From positions 1-5,375 of the forward strand of contig VFKU01000444.1 in the NCBI GenBank assembly GCA_009885415.1: a stretch of DNA of 5,375 nt. The letters run 5' to 3'. Of this stretch, positions 1 through 5,375 are shown piece by piece. This DNA comes from Rhodothermota bacterium. GTDB taxonomy: Bacteria; Hydrogenedentota; Hydrogenedentia; Hydrogenedentales; GCA-2746185. The position numbers were made by a program, and so were the translations under genes. Under the pieces are notes generated by a model, which saw nothing but the letters and a program-made list of their open reading frames with translations, searched no databases and was not told the DNA's origin. Every line of letters begins with the position of its first letter. Within the stretch, counting starts at the first letter, position 1.

Positions 1-190
1 CGGGCTCAAGCGCCATTTCATCAATCGCGCCCCCGCGCCCGATCGGTCTCTCCCCGACGCTCGGCGCAAGCATCCACGCCAGCCACACGGGACACGGCGC
101 GCTCGTTCTGCGCGAACCGTAACGCCAAAACAGACTCGCGCCGATGAACATCGCAACAAGAACCAGCAGTATCCAAAGCCAGATTGGCAT
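1..190 (-). CDS. Membrane-anchored protein, probable class I SAM-dependent methyltransferase (N-terminal part only)
   Basis: Sixty-three codons from the ATG at 190-188 are visible; the gene continues beyond position 1. Residues 3-22 form one hydrophobic helix (IWLWILLVLVAMFIGASLFW), followed by RYGSRR, so the positive-inside rule puts the rest of the protein in the cytoplasm. Residues 32-63 read PCPVWLAWMLAPSVGERP and then GGAIDEMALEP. From memory this resembles a group of small membrane-anchored methyltransferases in which a PCPxWLxWL segment precedes an LxPGMxVLDVGCGPG SAM-binding motif. The glycine motif lies outside the window, so the enzymatic assignment is inference and the substrate is unknown. 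The start is well fixed: an in-frame TGA lies nine codons upstream (217-215), no other ATG, GTG or TTG occurs between, and AGGGG sits 8 bases before the ATG. The gene is divergent from the large kinase. That it is a real gene is more certain than the product name. Confidence 0.72.
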   Translation of the reverse strand, partial: MPIWLWILLVLVAMFIGASLFWRYGSRRTSAPCPVWLAWMLAPSVGERPIGRGGAIDEMALEP

Positions 191-198
191 GGGTCGAA

Positions 199-203
199 CC
201 CCT
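199..203 (-). promoter_or_regulatory. Ribosome binding site of the minus-strand methyltransferase-like gene
   Basis: Read on the minus strand this is AGGGG, 8 bases upstream of the ATG at 190. It is a good Shine-Dalgarno match at normal spacing and supports the only available start in that frame. Confidence 0.55.
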
Positions 204-288
204 ATAAATAGCGGTCAGGATATTCTTCAATCCTGCGGGAATTGGAGCAGCCTGGCTACACCTCGACTCGTCCCTCATTCCTTCAGCC

Positions 289-315
289 AGTATACCCGCG
301 CGGGCCGGGAACCAA
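289..315 (-). promoter_or_regulatory. Candidate promoter for the minus-strand gene
   Basis: On the minus strand TTGGTT (315-310) and TATACT (294-289) resemble sigma-70 -35 and -10 boxes, but the 15-base spacer is short. A start near 282 would give a leader of about 90 bases. The spacer contains the palindrome CCCGCGCGGG directly beside the -10-like box, a position where a repressor or activator could bind. This is pattern matching only, and promoter consensus in this lineage is unknown. Confidence 0.2.
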
Positions 316-523
316 GGTGGGATGCGTCATGCCCTTGTCGGCGACGGCCTTGGCTATACGCACCCTCCGGCGGCTCCCAGAGCAGCCCTCCGCCCCCTAA
401 CCACTGTGTTCCCTGGCCTCGCCACGAATCCGATTTCAGCCTTGCCCAAAAAAATGCCCGCGCGGTCGCTCCTTTGATTCCTTCCGGCCTCTTCGTCTCG
501 TTGGTCCCTCGCGATCCCAAAAG

Positions 524-553
524 ATGACCCATCCCGCACCCTCCGTCTATACT
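524..553 (+). promoter_or_regulatory. Candidate promoter for the PAS histidine kinase gene
   Basis: TATACT at 548-553 is a five-of-six match to the -10 consensus. ATGACC at 524-529, 18 bases upstream, matches four of six positions of the -35 consensus. Transcription from about 560 would give a leader of some 65 bases to the GTG at 627. It would leave only about 13 bases before the alternative ATG at 573, which favours the later start. Weak evidence without mapping. Confidence 0.25.
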
Positions 554-614
554 CCGCGTCGAGCTCCTTCGTATGCGTGGGCCGGCCCATTTTTCGCCGG
601 AGTCGCCCGAGGGC

Positions 615-620
615 AGAGGG
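615..620 (+). promoter_or_regulatory. Ribosome binding site that decides a GTG start for the kinase
   Basis: AGAGGG lies 6 bases before the in-frame GTG at 627. Neither competing in-frame start, ATG 573 or ATG 672, has a purine-rich Shine-Dalgarno-like stretch at usable distance. The GTG start also gives a signal peptide with arginines before the hydrophobic core, which ATG 672 lacks. Confidence 0.5.
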
Positions 621-626
621 CCACGA

Positions 627-3600
627 GTGCACGCTGATTCAAGCCGGGCCTATGCCGCGCGGCACACCGCGATGGGTCTCGCCGTGCCCTTCGCCGCCGC
701 GCTCCTCGCGCCCGTCTCCGCCATGGCCCAAGACGCCGCCGCGACTTCAGATACGCTCAGTGTTACCTTCAAACTTTTCTTCGCGGTAGCCGCAGTGGTG
801 GTCGCCATCCTCACCGTAATCGCGCTCCGGGTCCGCAGGAATCTGCTCGGGATAGTCGGGAGCCAAGACCAGCAACTGCGCGAAACCGCGGCCCGGCTCG
901 ACGAAATCGTCGGCGGCGTCGAAGCGCTCATATGGGAGGCCACGCTCGACGCCCGCTTCACTTATGTGAGTCCTTACGCCGAGAAGCTTTTCGGCTATAC
1001 CGTCGAACAATGGAAGCAGCCGAAATTCTGGGAGGAGGTTCTACTTCATCCAGAGGATCGCGAGGAAACCGTCCGGGTGTGTTCGACCGCCAGCGCAAGC
1101 GGCGAAGATCACCGGCTGGACTATCGTGCGAGGCATTCGCACGGAGAGATTGTATGGATCGATGACATCGTCAAGGTCGTGAAGGACGCGACCGGCAAGC
1201 CCATCAGGCTGCAAGGCATCATGCTCGATGTCACCAAACGCAAGGAGGCCGAGCGCGAAGTGCAATCCAGCCGCGCCCAACTCGCCGCAATTATGGAGGC
1301 CTTGCCCACGGGTATGTTCCGCCTCGACCTTGAGGGGCGCGTCACCTTCAGCAATCAGGAGGCCGCGCGTGTTACGGGCATCAAGGAAGGCCCGATCGAC
1401 CTCCGAAGCTGGCTCAACGCCGTCCATCCCGACGACCGAGCAGACGTCGCCGCGGCCTGGAACTCGGTCGTCGACAAGAATGTCTCTGACCACCGCAAAT
1501 ACCGCTTCCTTCACGCCAACGGAAATATCGTTTGGGTGCTCGATCGCGGCGTTCTCGAACGCGACGCCACCGGAAAATTCGCGGGCTTCGTCGGCACGCT
1601 CACGGACATCACGGCGATGAAGGAAAACGAAGATGCCCTCAACACGCACTCCAAAATCTTCGCGAGCATGAAGGAAGGCGTGAATACGACCGACGAAGCC
1701 GGTAACATCCTCTATACAAACCCGGCTTTCGATACGATGTTTGGGTATGCCACGGGCGAACTCATCGGGCAAAACGTCTCAACCCTAAACTATCCGGCGA
1801 CTCCGGAATTCGATCGGCGTTCCGATGAAATCGCCGATCCCATTCGCACTGAAGGGTCGTGGTTCGGTGAATTCAAGAACCGAAAGAAAGACGGGACCGA
1901 ATTCTGGACCCACGCGCGCATCACCCCCCTCGACGGCCCGGGCAATGCCTTCTACGTGTGCGTCCAGGAAGACATCACTGAAGCGAAATTCGCACAGGAA
2001 GCGCTACTCAAAAGCGAGGAGAAATTTCGCCGAATCGCCGAGAGCTCGCTCGTCGGCATCGGAATCGGTGACCACGGAAAATTCATTTTCTTTAATGACG
2101 CCATGCGTCGACTCATCGGATACACCCCCGACGAACTCAATGCACTCGAACACGAGGACGCGGCCAAGGTGCTCATGGGAGACGGCTACGCGCTCGTCAA
2201 CGATACACTCCGCCGGCTCGATCGCGGCGAAGGCCCGACCGACCCGATTATCTTCGAGGACGTCCTCTTCCGACACAAGGATGGCAGCGACCGGTGGGCG
2301 CGATTGACCATCAGTCCGCTCTACCCGGACAAAATCTTCCCCCGGCTGTTCATGTGCGCGGATACTACGGAACGTCACCTGGCCCTGGAGTCGCGACGCG
2401 AGAGCGAGGAAAAGTTCCGCCGTGTAGCCGAGAATACCCTCGTCGGTATCGCGATCTCCGACCACGGCAAATTCACCTTCTCCAATGACGCGATGATTGA
2501 TCTCGTCGGATACACGCCCGACGAGCTGAAGGCGCTCGATCGCGAAAGCGTCACCAAGCTCCTCATGCCCGATGGTCAGCATGCGTCCATTTTTGCCGCG
2601 ATACGCCGACTGGACGGCGGCGAGGGCCCGACAGGACCCGCCGTGGTCGAAGATCAGCGCCTTCGACACAAGGACGGCACCGATCGCTGGGCGCAAATGA
2701 CCGTGAGCCGGCTGTTCCCCGACCAACCCTTCCCCCGACTCATCGTATGCGTGGACACGACCGCGCGCAAGCTCGCCGAAAACGCTCTGCGCGATCGCGA
2801 GATCATGTTCCGCCGCACCGAGCAGCTCGCGCGCGTGGGCGGCTGGGAGTTCGATCTCCGGACGAACGTCGTCCGTTGGTCCGATGAAGTCCGGCGCATC
2901 CACGAAGTCCCGGACGACTACCAACCCACGGCTGAGTGGGCGCGCGAGTTCTTGTCGCCGAAAGACCAGATCGCCTTTCAAGCCGCGACCGATCGCGCAG
3001 TGGCGACCCGCTCGCCGTGGTATTTCGAGGCTGAAGTCACCACGGCCAAGGGCCGGAAAATTTGGATCCGCAGCGCCGGCGAAGCGGTCTTCGAGAACGA
3101 CAAGGCAATCCGTCTGGTCGGGGCCGTCCAGAACACGACAAACCTCCACGAATCAGAGCAATCTCTGCGTCAGAGTGCAGAACATCTGCGCGCCGTCGTC
3201 GACGCCGAACCCGAATGCGTACACCTTCTCGACGAGAACTGCGCGCTGCTCGATATGAATCCCGCCGGACTGATCATGATCGGCGCGGACTCCCTCGAAA
3301 ACGTCCGCGGCACCAACACGCTCGATCTGCTGGCGCCCGAATACCGCGACAAATTTCGCGTCGGCGTGGCGGACGTGTTCCAAGGAAAAACGACGGTGCA
3401 AGAGTTCGAGATCATCGGCATCGACGGTACGCGCCGTTGGATGGAGCAGACCGCGGCCCCCCTGTGGAACGTTGCCCAGCCCGGCTGCGTCAAGCACATG
3501 CTCGCTGTCTCCCGCGACGTGACCGTGCGAAAACGGGCCGAAGCGTCCCTGCGGCAAAGCGAAGCACGCCTCGCGCTCATCTTCAACAGCACCTCTGATC

Positions 3601-5375
3601 TGCAAGTCCTGTTCCGCGTCGAAGGTCCAGACCGTTACATCATCGAAGCGGCGAATCGGACCTACACCAAATACATGCGCCATACCTTTCCTCCGGGTCC
3701 GGACGGCATCGTGGGGTATGAGCGCGGCGAGTATCTCGCCAGCCTGGGCTTTTCGACCGAGGGCATCGCAGCGGAATCCCCCAAGTATCGGGAGGCCGCC
3801 GAGCGGCGCGTCACTGTTTCCTACACGCTCCCCCTCCTGGTGAACGACGCCGAAACCGCGCTCGAAGTTTCAATCGAGCCGATCCTCGATCCCGAGGGCA
3901 ATTGCACACACTTGCTCTGGAACGCGCGCAATGTCGCCAAGCGCCACCTCGCCGAGAAGGCCCTGCGCGAAAGCGAAGATAAATTCCGGAGCGTCGCCGA
4001 GAGCTCCATCGTCGGCATCACCCTCTTTGACGGGCAGCGCTTCACCTTTGTGAATCAGGCGATGCTGCGGATTTTTGGACTGGCCGACTCCGCCGAAATC
4101 AACCGGCGTGACCGCGTCGAAGTCGTCGATCTGCTCTTCGCCGGACTGGACAAGGACAGAATTGTAGACGCGCTCCACCGCCTCGATGAACAAAACGAAC
4201 ACCTGTCCCCCATCGTGCTCGAAGACGTCTGTATGAACCACTTGGACGGTAATCCGCGCTGGGCGCACGTCATGTTCAGCCGCCTCTACCCCGATAAACT
4301 CTTTCCCCGAGTCTCCGTGGTCATCGACACCACGAAACGCAAGCTGGCCGAGGACGCCGCCCAGCGAAACGTGGATCGCATGAACGAAGCGCAGCGCAAC
4401 GCGAAGCTCGGAAGCGGGGAACTCGACCTCACCAAAAACCAACTCGTATGGTCGGACGAGTTCTACCGGATTTCCGAAATCGACAGGAGCGAGTTTGACG
4501 GGACCTACGAGGGGTTCTTGGGTCTCGTCCATCCCGAAGATCGTGATCTCTTCGACCATAGCTTCAAGCAGTCCATTGCCGCGAAGACCTCCTTTGGACT
4601 CGATTCCCGCATGAAGATGCCCGACGGCCGCATCAAATGGTTGCATGCACAGTTCATCATCGACTACGACGCCAGCGGCAGCCCGCTTCGCGCAGTCGGC
4701 ACCATACAGGACATCACCGAACGGAAAGCGGCTGACGACGAACGCCGCGCCATCGAGCTACAGATGCAGCACGCCCAAAAACTGGAGAGCCTCGGCGTCC
4801 TCGCCGGCGGCATCGCGCACGACTTCAACAACCTGCTCATGGGCATCCTCGGCAACGCCGAGCTCGTCCTCATGGACGCACCGGTGGGAGGCCCGATACA
4901 CGAAAGCGTCAGCCAGATCGCCCTCGCCGGGCGCCGCGCCGCCGATTTGGTGAACGAAATGCTCGCGTACTCCGGCCGGGGCAATTTCGCCGTCCGCAGC
5001 ATCCGCCTCGGCGAGATGGTCCGCGAGATGGCCAAGCTGCTCCAGGCGGCGCTCTCCAAGAAGGCCGTGCTGCGATACGAACTGGACGACCAGGCCCCGC
5101 CGATCCAGGTGGACCCCGCGCAAATCCAGCAGGTCGTTATGAACCTCATCAGCAACGCCTCCGATGCGCTCGGCGAGAATCCCGGCGTCATCACCCTGCG
5201 CTCCGGCGTCGAACACTGCACGCACGACGATCTGCGCGCCTACGCGCCCAACGATCCCTCCGAACCCGGCCAGTATGTCTTCCTCGAAGTGACCGACACC
5301 GGCTGCGGCATGGATCAGGCCACCCTCGATCGCATTTTCGATCCCTTCTTCACCACCAAATTCACCGGCCGCGGA
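627..5375 (+). CDS. Membrane-tethered sensor histidine kinase with about ten tandem PAS domains (3'-truncated by window)
   Basis: This two-component sensor kinase autophosphorylates a histidine and would pass the phosphoryl group to a response-regulator aspartate; its partner is not visible. At least 1,583 residues (GTG = 1) are read without a stop. Residues 16-34 look like a signal-peptide core ending SAMA before Q35; residues 47-67 are a transmembrane helix followed by RVRRN. PAS domains lie at about 88-206, 216-332, 338-454, 463-586, 593-717, 724-843, 845-972, 977-1108, 1116-1241 and 1246-1370. Several end in the usual DITERK-type linker (for example D201, D327, D449, D1362). HisKA spans about 1378-1445, with H1398 in GGIAHDFNN, an HPK4-like motif. 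HATPase_c shows the N box (NLISNASDAL, N1510), the G1 box (DTGCGM, D1557) and IFDPFFTTK; the window ends before the G2 box. Signal specificity is unknown. In-frame ATGs at 573 and 672 are alternative starts; a stop at 525 limits the 5' end. A C-terminal receiver domain is possible but unseen. Confidence 0.95.
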   Translation, partial: MHADSSRAYAARHTAMGLAVPFAAALLAPVSAMAQDAAATSDTLSVTFKLFFAVAAVVVAILTVIALRVRRNLLGIVGSQDQQLRETAARLDEIVGGVEALIWEATLDARFTYVSPYAEKLFGYTVEQWKQPKFWEEVLLHPEDREETVRVCSTASASGEDHRLDYRARHSHGEIVWIDDIVKVVKDATGKPIRLQGIMLDVTKRKEAEREVQSSRAQLAAIMEALPTGMFRLDLEGRVTFSNQEAARVTGIKEGPIDLRSWLNAVHPDDRADVAAAWNSVVDKNVSDHRKYRFLHANGNIVWVLDRGVLERDATGKFAGFVGTLTDITAMKENEDALNTHSKIFASMKEGVNTTDEAGNILYTNPAFDTMFGYATGELIGQNVSTLNYPATPEFDRRSDEIADPIRTEGSWFGEFKNRKKDGTEFWTHARITPLDGPGNAFYVCVQEDITEAKFAQEALLKSEEKFRRIAESSLVGIGIGDHGKFIFFNDAMRRLIGYTPDELNALEHEDAAKVLMGDGYALVNDTLRRLDRGEGPTDPIIFEDVLFRHKDGSDRWARLTISPLYPDKIFPRLFMCADTTERHLALESRRESEEKFRRVAENTLVGIAISDHGKFTFSNDAMIDLVGYTPDELKALDRESVTKLLMPDGQHASIFAAIRRLDGGEGPTGPAVVEDQRLRHKDGTDRWAQMTVSRLFPDQPFPRLIVCVDTTARKLAENALRDREIMFRRTEQLARVGGWEFDLRTNVVRWSDEVRRIHEVPDDYQPTAEWAREFLSPKDQIAFQAATDRAVATRSPWYFEAEVTTAKGRKIWIRSAGEAVFENDKAIRLVGAVQNTTNLHESEQSLRQSAEHLRAVVDAEPECVHLLDENCALLDMNPAGLIMIGADSLENVRGTNTLDLLAPEYRDKFRVGVADVFQGKTTVQEFEIIGIDGTRRWMEQTAAPLWNVAQPGCVKHMLAVSRDVTVRKRAEASLRQSEARLALIFNSTSDLQVLFRVEGPDRYIIEAANRTYTKYMRHTFPPGPDGIVGYERGEYLASLGFSTEGIAAESPKYREAAERRVTVSYTLPLLVNDAETALEVSIEPILDPEGNCTHLLWNARNVAKRHLAEKALRESEDKFRSVAESSIVGITLFDGQRFTFVNQAMLRIFGLADSAEINRRDRVEVVDLLFAGLDKDRIVDALHRLDEQNEHLSPIVLEDVCMNHLDGNPRWAHVMFSRLYPDKLFPRVSVVIDTTKRKLAEDAAQRNVDRMNEAQRNAKLGSGELDLTKNQLVWSDEFYRISEIDRSEFDGTYEGFLGLVHPEDRDLFDHSFKQSIAAKTSFGLDSRMKMPDGRIKWLHAQFIIDYDASGSPLRAVGTIQDITERKAADDERRAIELQMQHAQKLESLGVLAGGIAHDFNNLLMGILGNAELVLMDAPVGGPIHESVSQIALAGRRAADLVNEMLAYSGRGNFAVRSIRLGEMVREMAKLLQAALSKKAVLRYELDDQAPPIQVDPAQIQQVVMNLISNASDALGENPGVITLRSGVEHCTHDDLRAYAPNDPSEPGQYVFLEVTDTGCGMDQATLDRIFDPFFTTKFTGRG
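672..827 (+). other. Signal peptide-like segment, short exported stretch and transmembrane helix of the kinase
   Basis: Residues 16-34 are small and hydrophobic and end in a signal peptidase I-like A-M-A motif (32-34) before Q35. Only about a dozen residues (35-46) follow before a second hydrophobic helix at about 47-67, then RVRRN on the cytoplasmic side. If the first segment is cleaved, the protein keeps one membrane anchor and almost no periplasmic domain. If it is not cleaved, the pair is a simple two-helix hairpin. Either way no extracytoplasmic sensor domain fits. Confidence 0.65.
2013..2402 (+). repeat. PAS repeat unit, copy 1 (PAS4)
   Basis: Residues 463-592, opening SEEKFRRIAESSLVGI. 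It contains DHGKF, GYTPDEL, RRLDRGEGPT, RHKDG and DRWA, followed by LYPDKIFPRL and a DTTER end. It abuts copy 2 directly and shares roughly 60% of its residues by eye, with long runs of near-identical DNA. The E464-E594 period is exactly 130 codons. This is an in-frame tandem duplication of one PAS domain with its linker. Confidence 0.85.
2403..2795 (+). repeat. PAS repeat unit, copy 2 (PAS5)
   Basis: Residues 593-723, opening SEEKFRRVAENTLVGI. It shares DHGKF, NDAM, GYTPDEL, RRLD, GEGPT, RHKDG, DRWA, FPRL and DTT with copy 1, and is one residue longer in the region before RRLD. It is followed by the GGWE-type PAS6, an arrangement repeated downstream by copy 3 and PAS10. Confidence 0.85.
2796..3155 (+). 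repeat. GGWE-type PAS domain (PAS6), first member of a dispersed pair
   Basis: Residues 724-843 contain ARVGGWEFDLRTNVVRWSDE, a typical opening of PAS_3-fold domains, and end near VGAVQNTTNLHESE. It directly follows PAS repeat copy 2 and corresponds to PAS10, which directly follows copy 3. The usual HPxDR motif in the middle of PAS_3 domains is replaced by SPKDQ here. Confidence 0.7.
3972..4361 (+). repeat. PAS repeat unit, diverged copy 3 (PAS9)
   Basis: Residues 1116-1245, opening SEDKFRSVAESSIVGI. It keeps FTF-N-AM, HRLD, ED, DG, RWA, SRLYPDKLFPR and DTTKRKLAED, but has lost DHGKF, GYTPDEL and GEGPT. Its end (DTTKRKLAED) is closer to copy 2 (DTTARKLAEN) than to copy 1 (DTTERHLALE). It is separated from copies 1 and 2 by PAS6-PAS8. 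Confidence 0.75.
4362..4736 (+). repeat. GGWE-type PAS domain (PAS10), second member of the dispersed pair
   Basis: Residues 1246-1370 open with AKLGSGELDLTKNQLVWSDE and carry VHPEDR, DGRIKWLH and VGTIQDITERK, all standard for PAS_3-fold domains. Residue 1264 is glycine where PAS6 and most relatives have tryptophan. This is the PAS domain next to the kinase core; its linker (about 1367-1385) leads into the HisKA helix and should pass the signal to H1398. Confidence 0.75.
4758..5375 (+). other. Kinase core: HisKA and incomplete HATPase_c domains
   Basis: QMQHAQKLESLGVLAGGIAHDFNN gives the HisKA helix with phosphoacceptor H1398 (codon 4818-4820) and the adjoining D1399 and N1402 typical of catalytically competent kinases. 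The ATP-binding part shows the N box (N1506 and N1510, 5142-5156), the G1 box DTGCGM (5295-5312) and the IFDPFFTTK motif before the ATP lid. All key residues in view are intact, so the kinase is predicted to be active. The G2 glycines are outside the window. Confidence 0.93.

Larger units (their letters stand above)
191..626. other. Divergent intergenic region without a convincing gene
   Basis: About 435 bases separate the two divergent starts. Open frames here on both strands give arginine-, proline- or glycine-rich translations without domain character, and I do not call them genes. The region contains TATACT hexamers pointing outward towards each gene (289-294 on minus, 548-553 on plus). 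It also has 10-base perfect palindromes CCCGCGCGGG (295-304) and GGGCCGGCCC (579-588), and a second near-copy of the first at 457-465. The plus strand is pyrimidine-rich from about 465 to 570. No tRNA cloverleaf, stem-loop plus T-run terminator or repeat array was seen. Its length leaves room for regulatory sites, but none is proven. Confidence 0.6.

Noticed and set aside
188..205. tRNA T-arm-like GGGGTTCGACCC on the minus strand
   Set aside because: The five-base stem does not close around a seven-base loop and no acceptor, D or anticodon arms were found nearby; the bases are better explained as the ribosome site and start of the minus-strand gene.
443..466. Possible terminator: GC palindrome CCGCGCGG next to a run of seven A (T on the minus strand)
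   Set aside because: The palindrome leaves essentially no loop, and it sits upstream of both divergent genes where no transcript needs to end; no supporting gene was found.
144..527. Plus-strand open frame of 127 codons across the intergenic region
   Set aside because: It overlaps the methyltransferase-like gene antisense, has no ribosome site noted, and its translation is proline-, serine- and arginine-rich without domain character.
354..632. Minus-strand open frame of 92 codons upstream of the kinase
   Set aside because: Its translation is arginine- and glycine-rich low-complexity sequence. It overlaps the kinase start and a second overlapping minus-strand frame is equally open, as expected by chance in GC-rich DNA.
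1041..1772. Minus-strand open frame of 243 codons inside the kinase gene
   Set aside because: Antisense shadow of PAS1-PAS3. The plus-strand translation has recognisable motifs (HPEDR, VTKRKEAE, HPDDR); this one does not.
2004..3149. Long minus-strand open frame of 381 codons inside the kinase gene
   Set aside because: It lies wholly antisense to a frame with clear PAS domains. The strong G/C third-position bias of the kinase removes stops from the opposite strand, and its translation only mirrors the PAS repeats with no domain character.
2013..4361. Could the three similar segments be a nucleotide repeat element or CRISPR-like array?
   Set aside because: The repeats are in-frame, about 390 bases long, encode full PAS domains and differ mainly at third positions and by conservative changes, so they are protein domain duplications rather than a DNA element.
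3870..4646. Minus-strand open frame of 258 codons inside the kinase gene
   Set aside because: Antisense shadow of PAS8-PAS10, with the same explanation of GC-rich third positions and no recognisable domain.

Overview
The window holds parts of two divergently transcribed protein genes separated by about 435 bases of non-coding DNA. Both genes run off the window. Composition is GC-rich with a strong G/C preference at third codon positions. A very large multi-PAS histidine kinase and a membrane-anchored methyltransferase suggest a Gram-negative, environmental-type bacterium such as a planctomycete or verrucomicrobial relative, Hydrogenedentes-like lineage or deltaproteobacterium. No marker gene fixes the phylum, so this is only an impression.

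Positions 1-190 (minus strand) encode the first 63 codons of a small protein: one N-terminal membrane helix, a basic stop-transfer stretch, then a segment typical of the lead-in to a class I SAM-dependent methyltransferase fold. The window ends just before the expected SAM-binding glycine motif. Positions 191-626 are the divergent intergenic region, with weak promoter-like hexamers for both genes and several short GC palindromes, but no convincing gene, RNA or terminator.

Positions 627-5375 (plus strand) are one uninterrupted reading frame of at least 1,583 codons. In order it has a probable signal peptide, a very short exported stretch, one transmembrane helix, about ten tandem PAS domains, a HisKA dimerisation/phosphoacceptor domain with H1398 in a GGIAHDFNN motif, and an HATPase_c domain with N and G1 boxes and an FFTTK motif. 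The window ends before the G2 box. The protein is a membrane-tethered sensor kinase whose sensing surface is almost entirely cytoplasmic. A C-terminal receiver domain could follow but cannot be seen.

The most interesting structure is inside the kinase. PAS4 and PAS5 are a recent-looking tandem duplication with a period of about 390 bp. A third, more diverged relative is PAS9. The PAS5-PAS6 pair appears to recur as PAS9-PAS10, so the array seems to have grown by both single-domain and two-domain duplication. I found no sign of a CRISPR array, mobile element, RNA gene or obviously new multi-gene system. The two genes are only partly visible, and no functional link between them is shown beyond their divergent arrangement.
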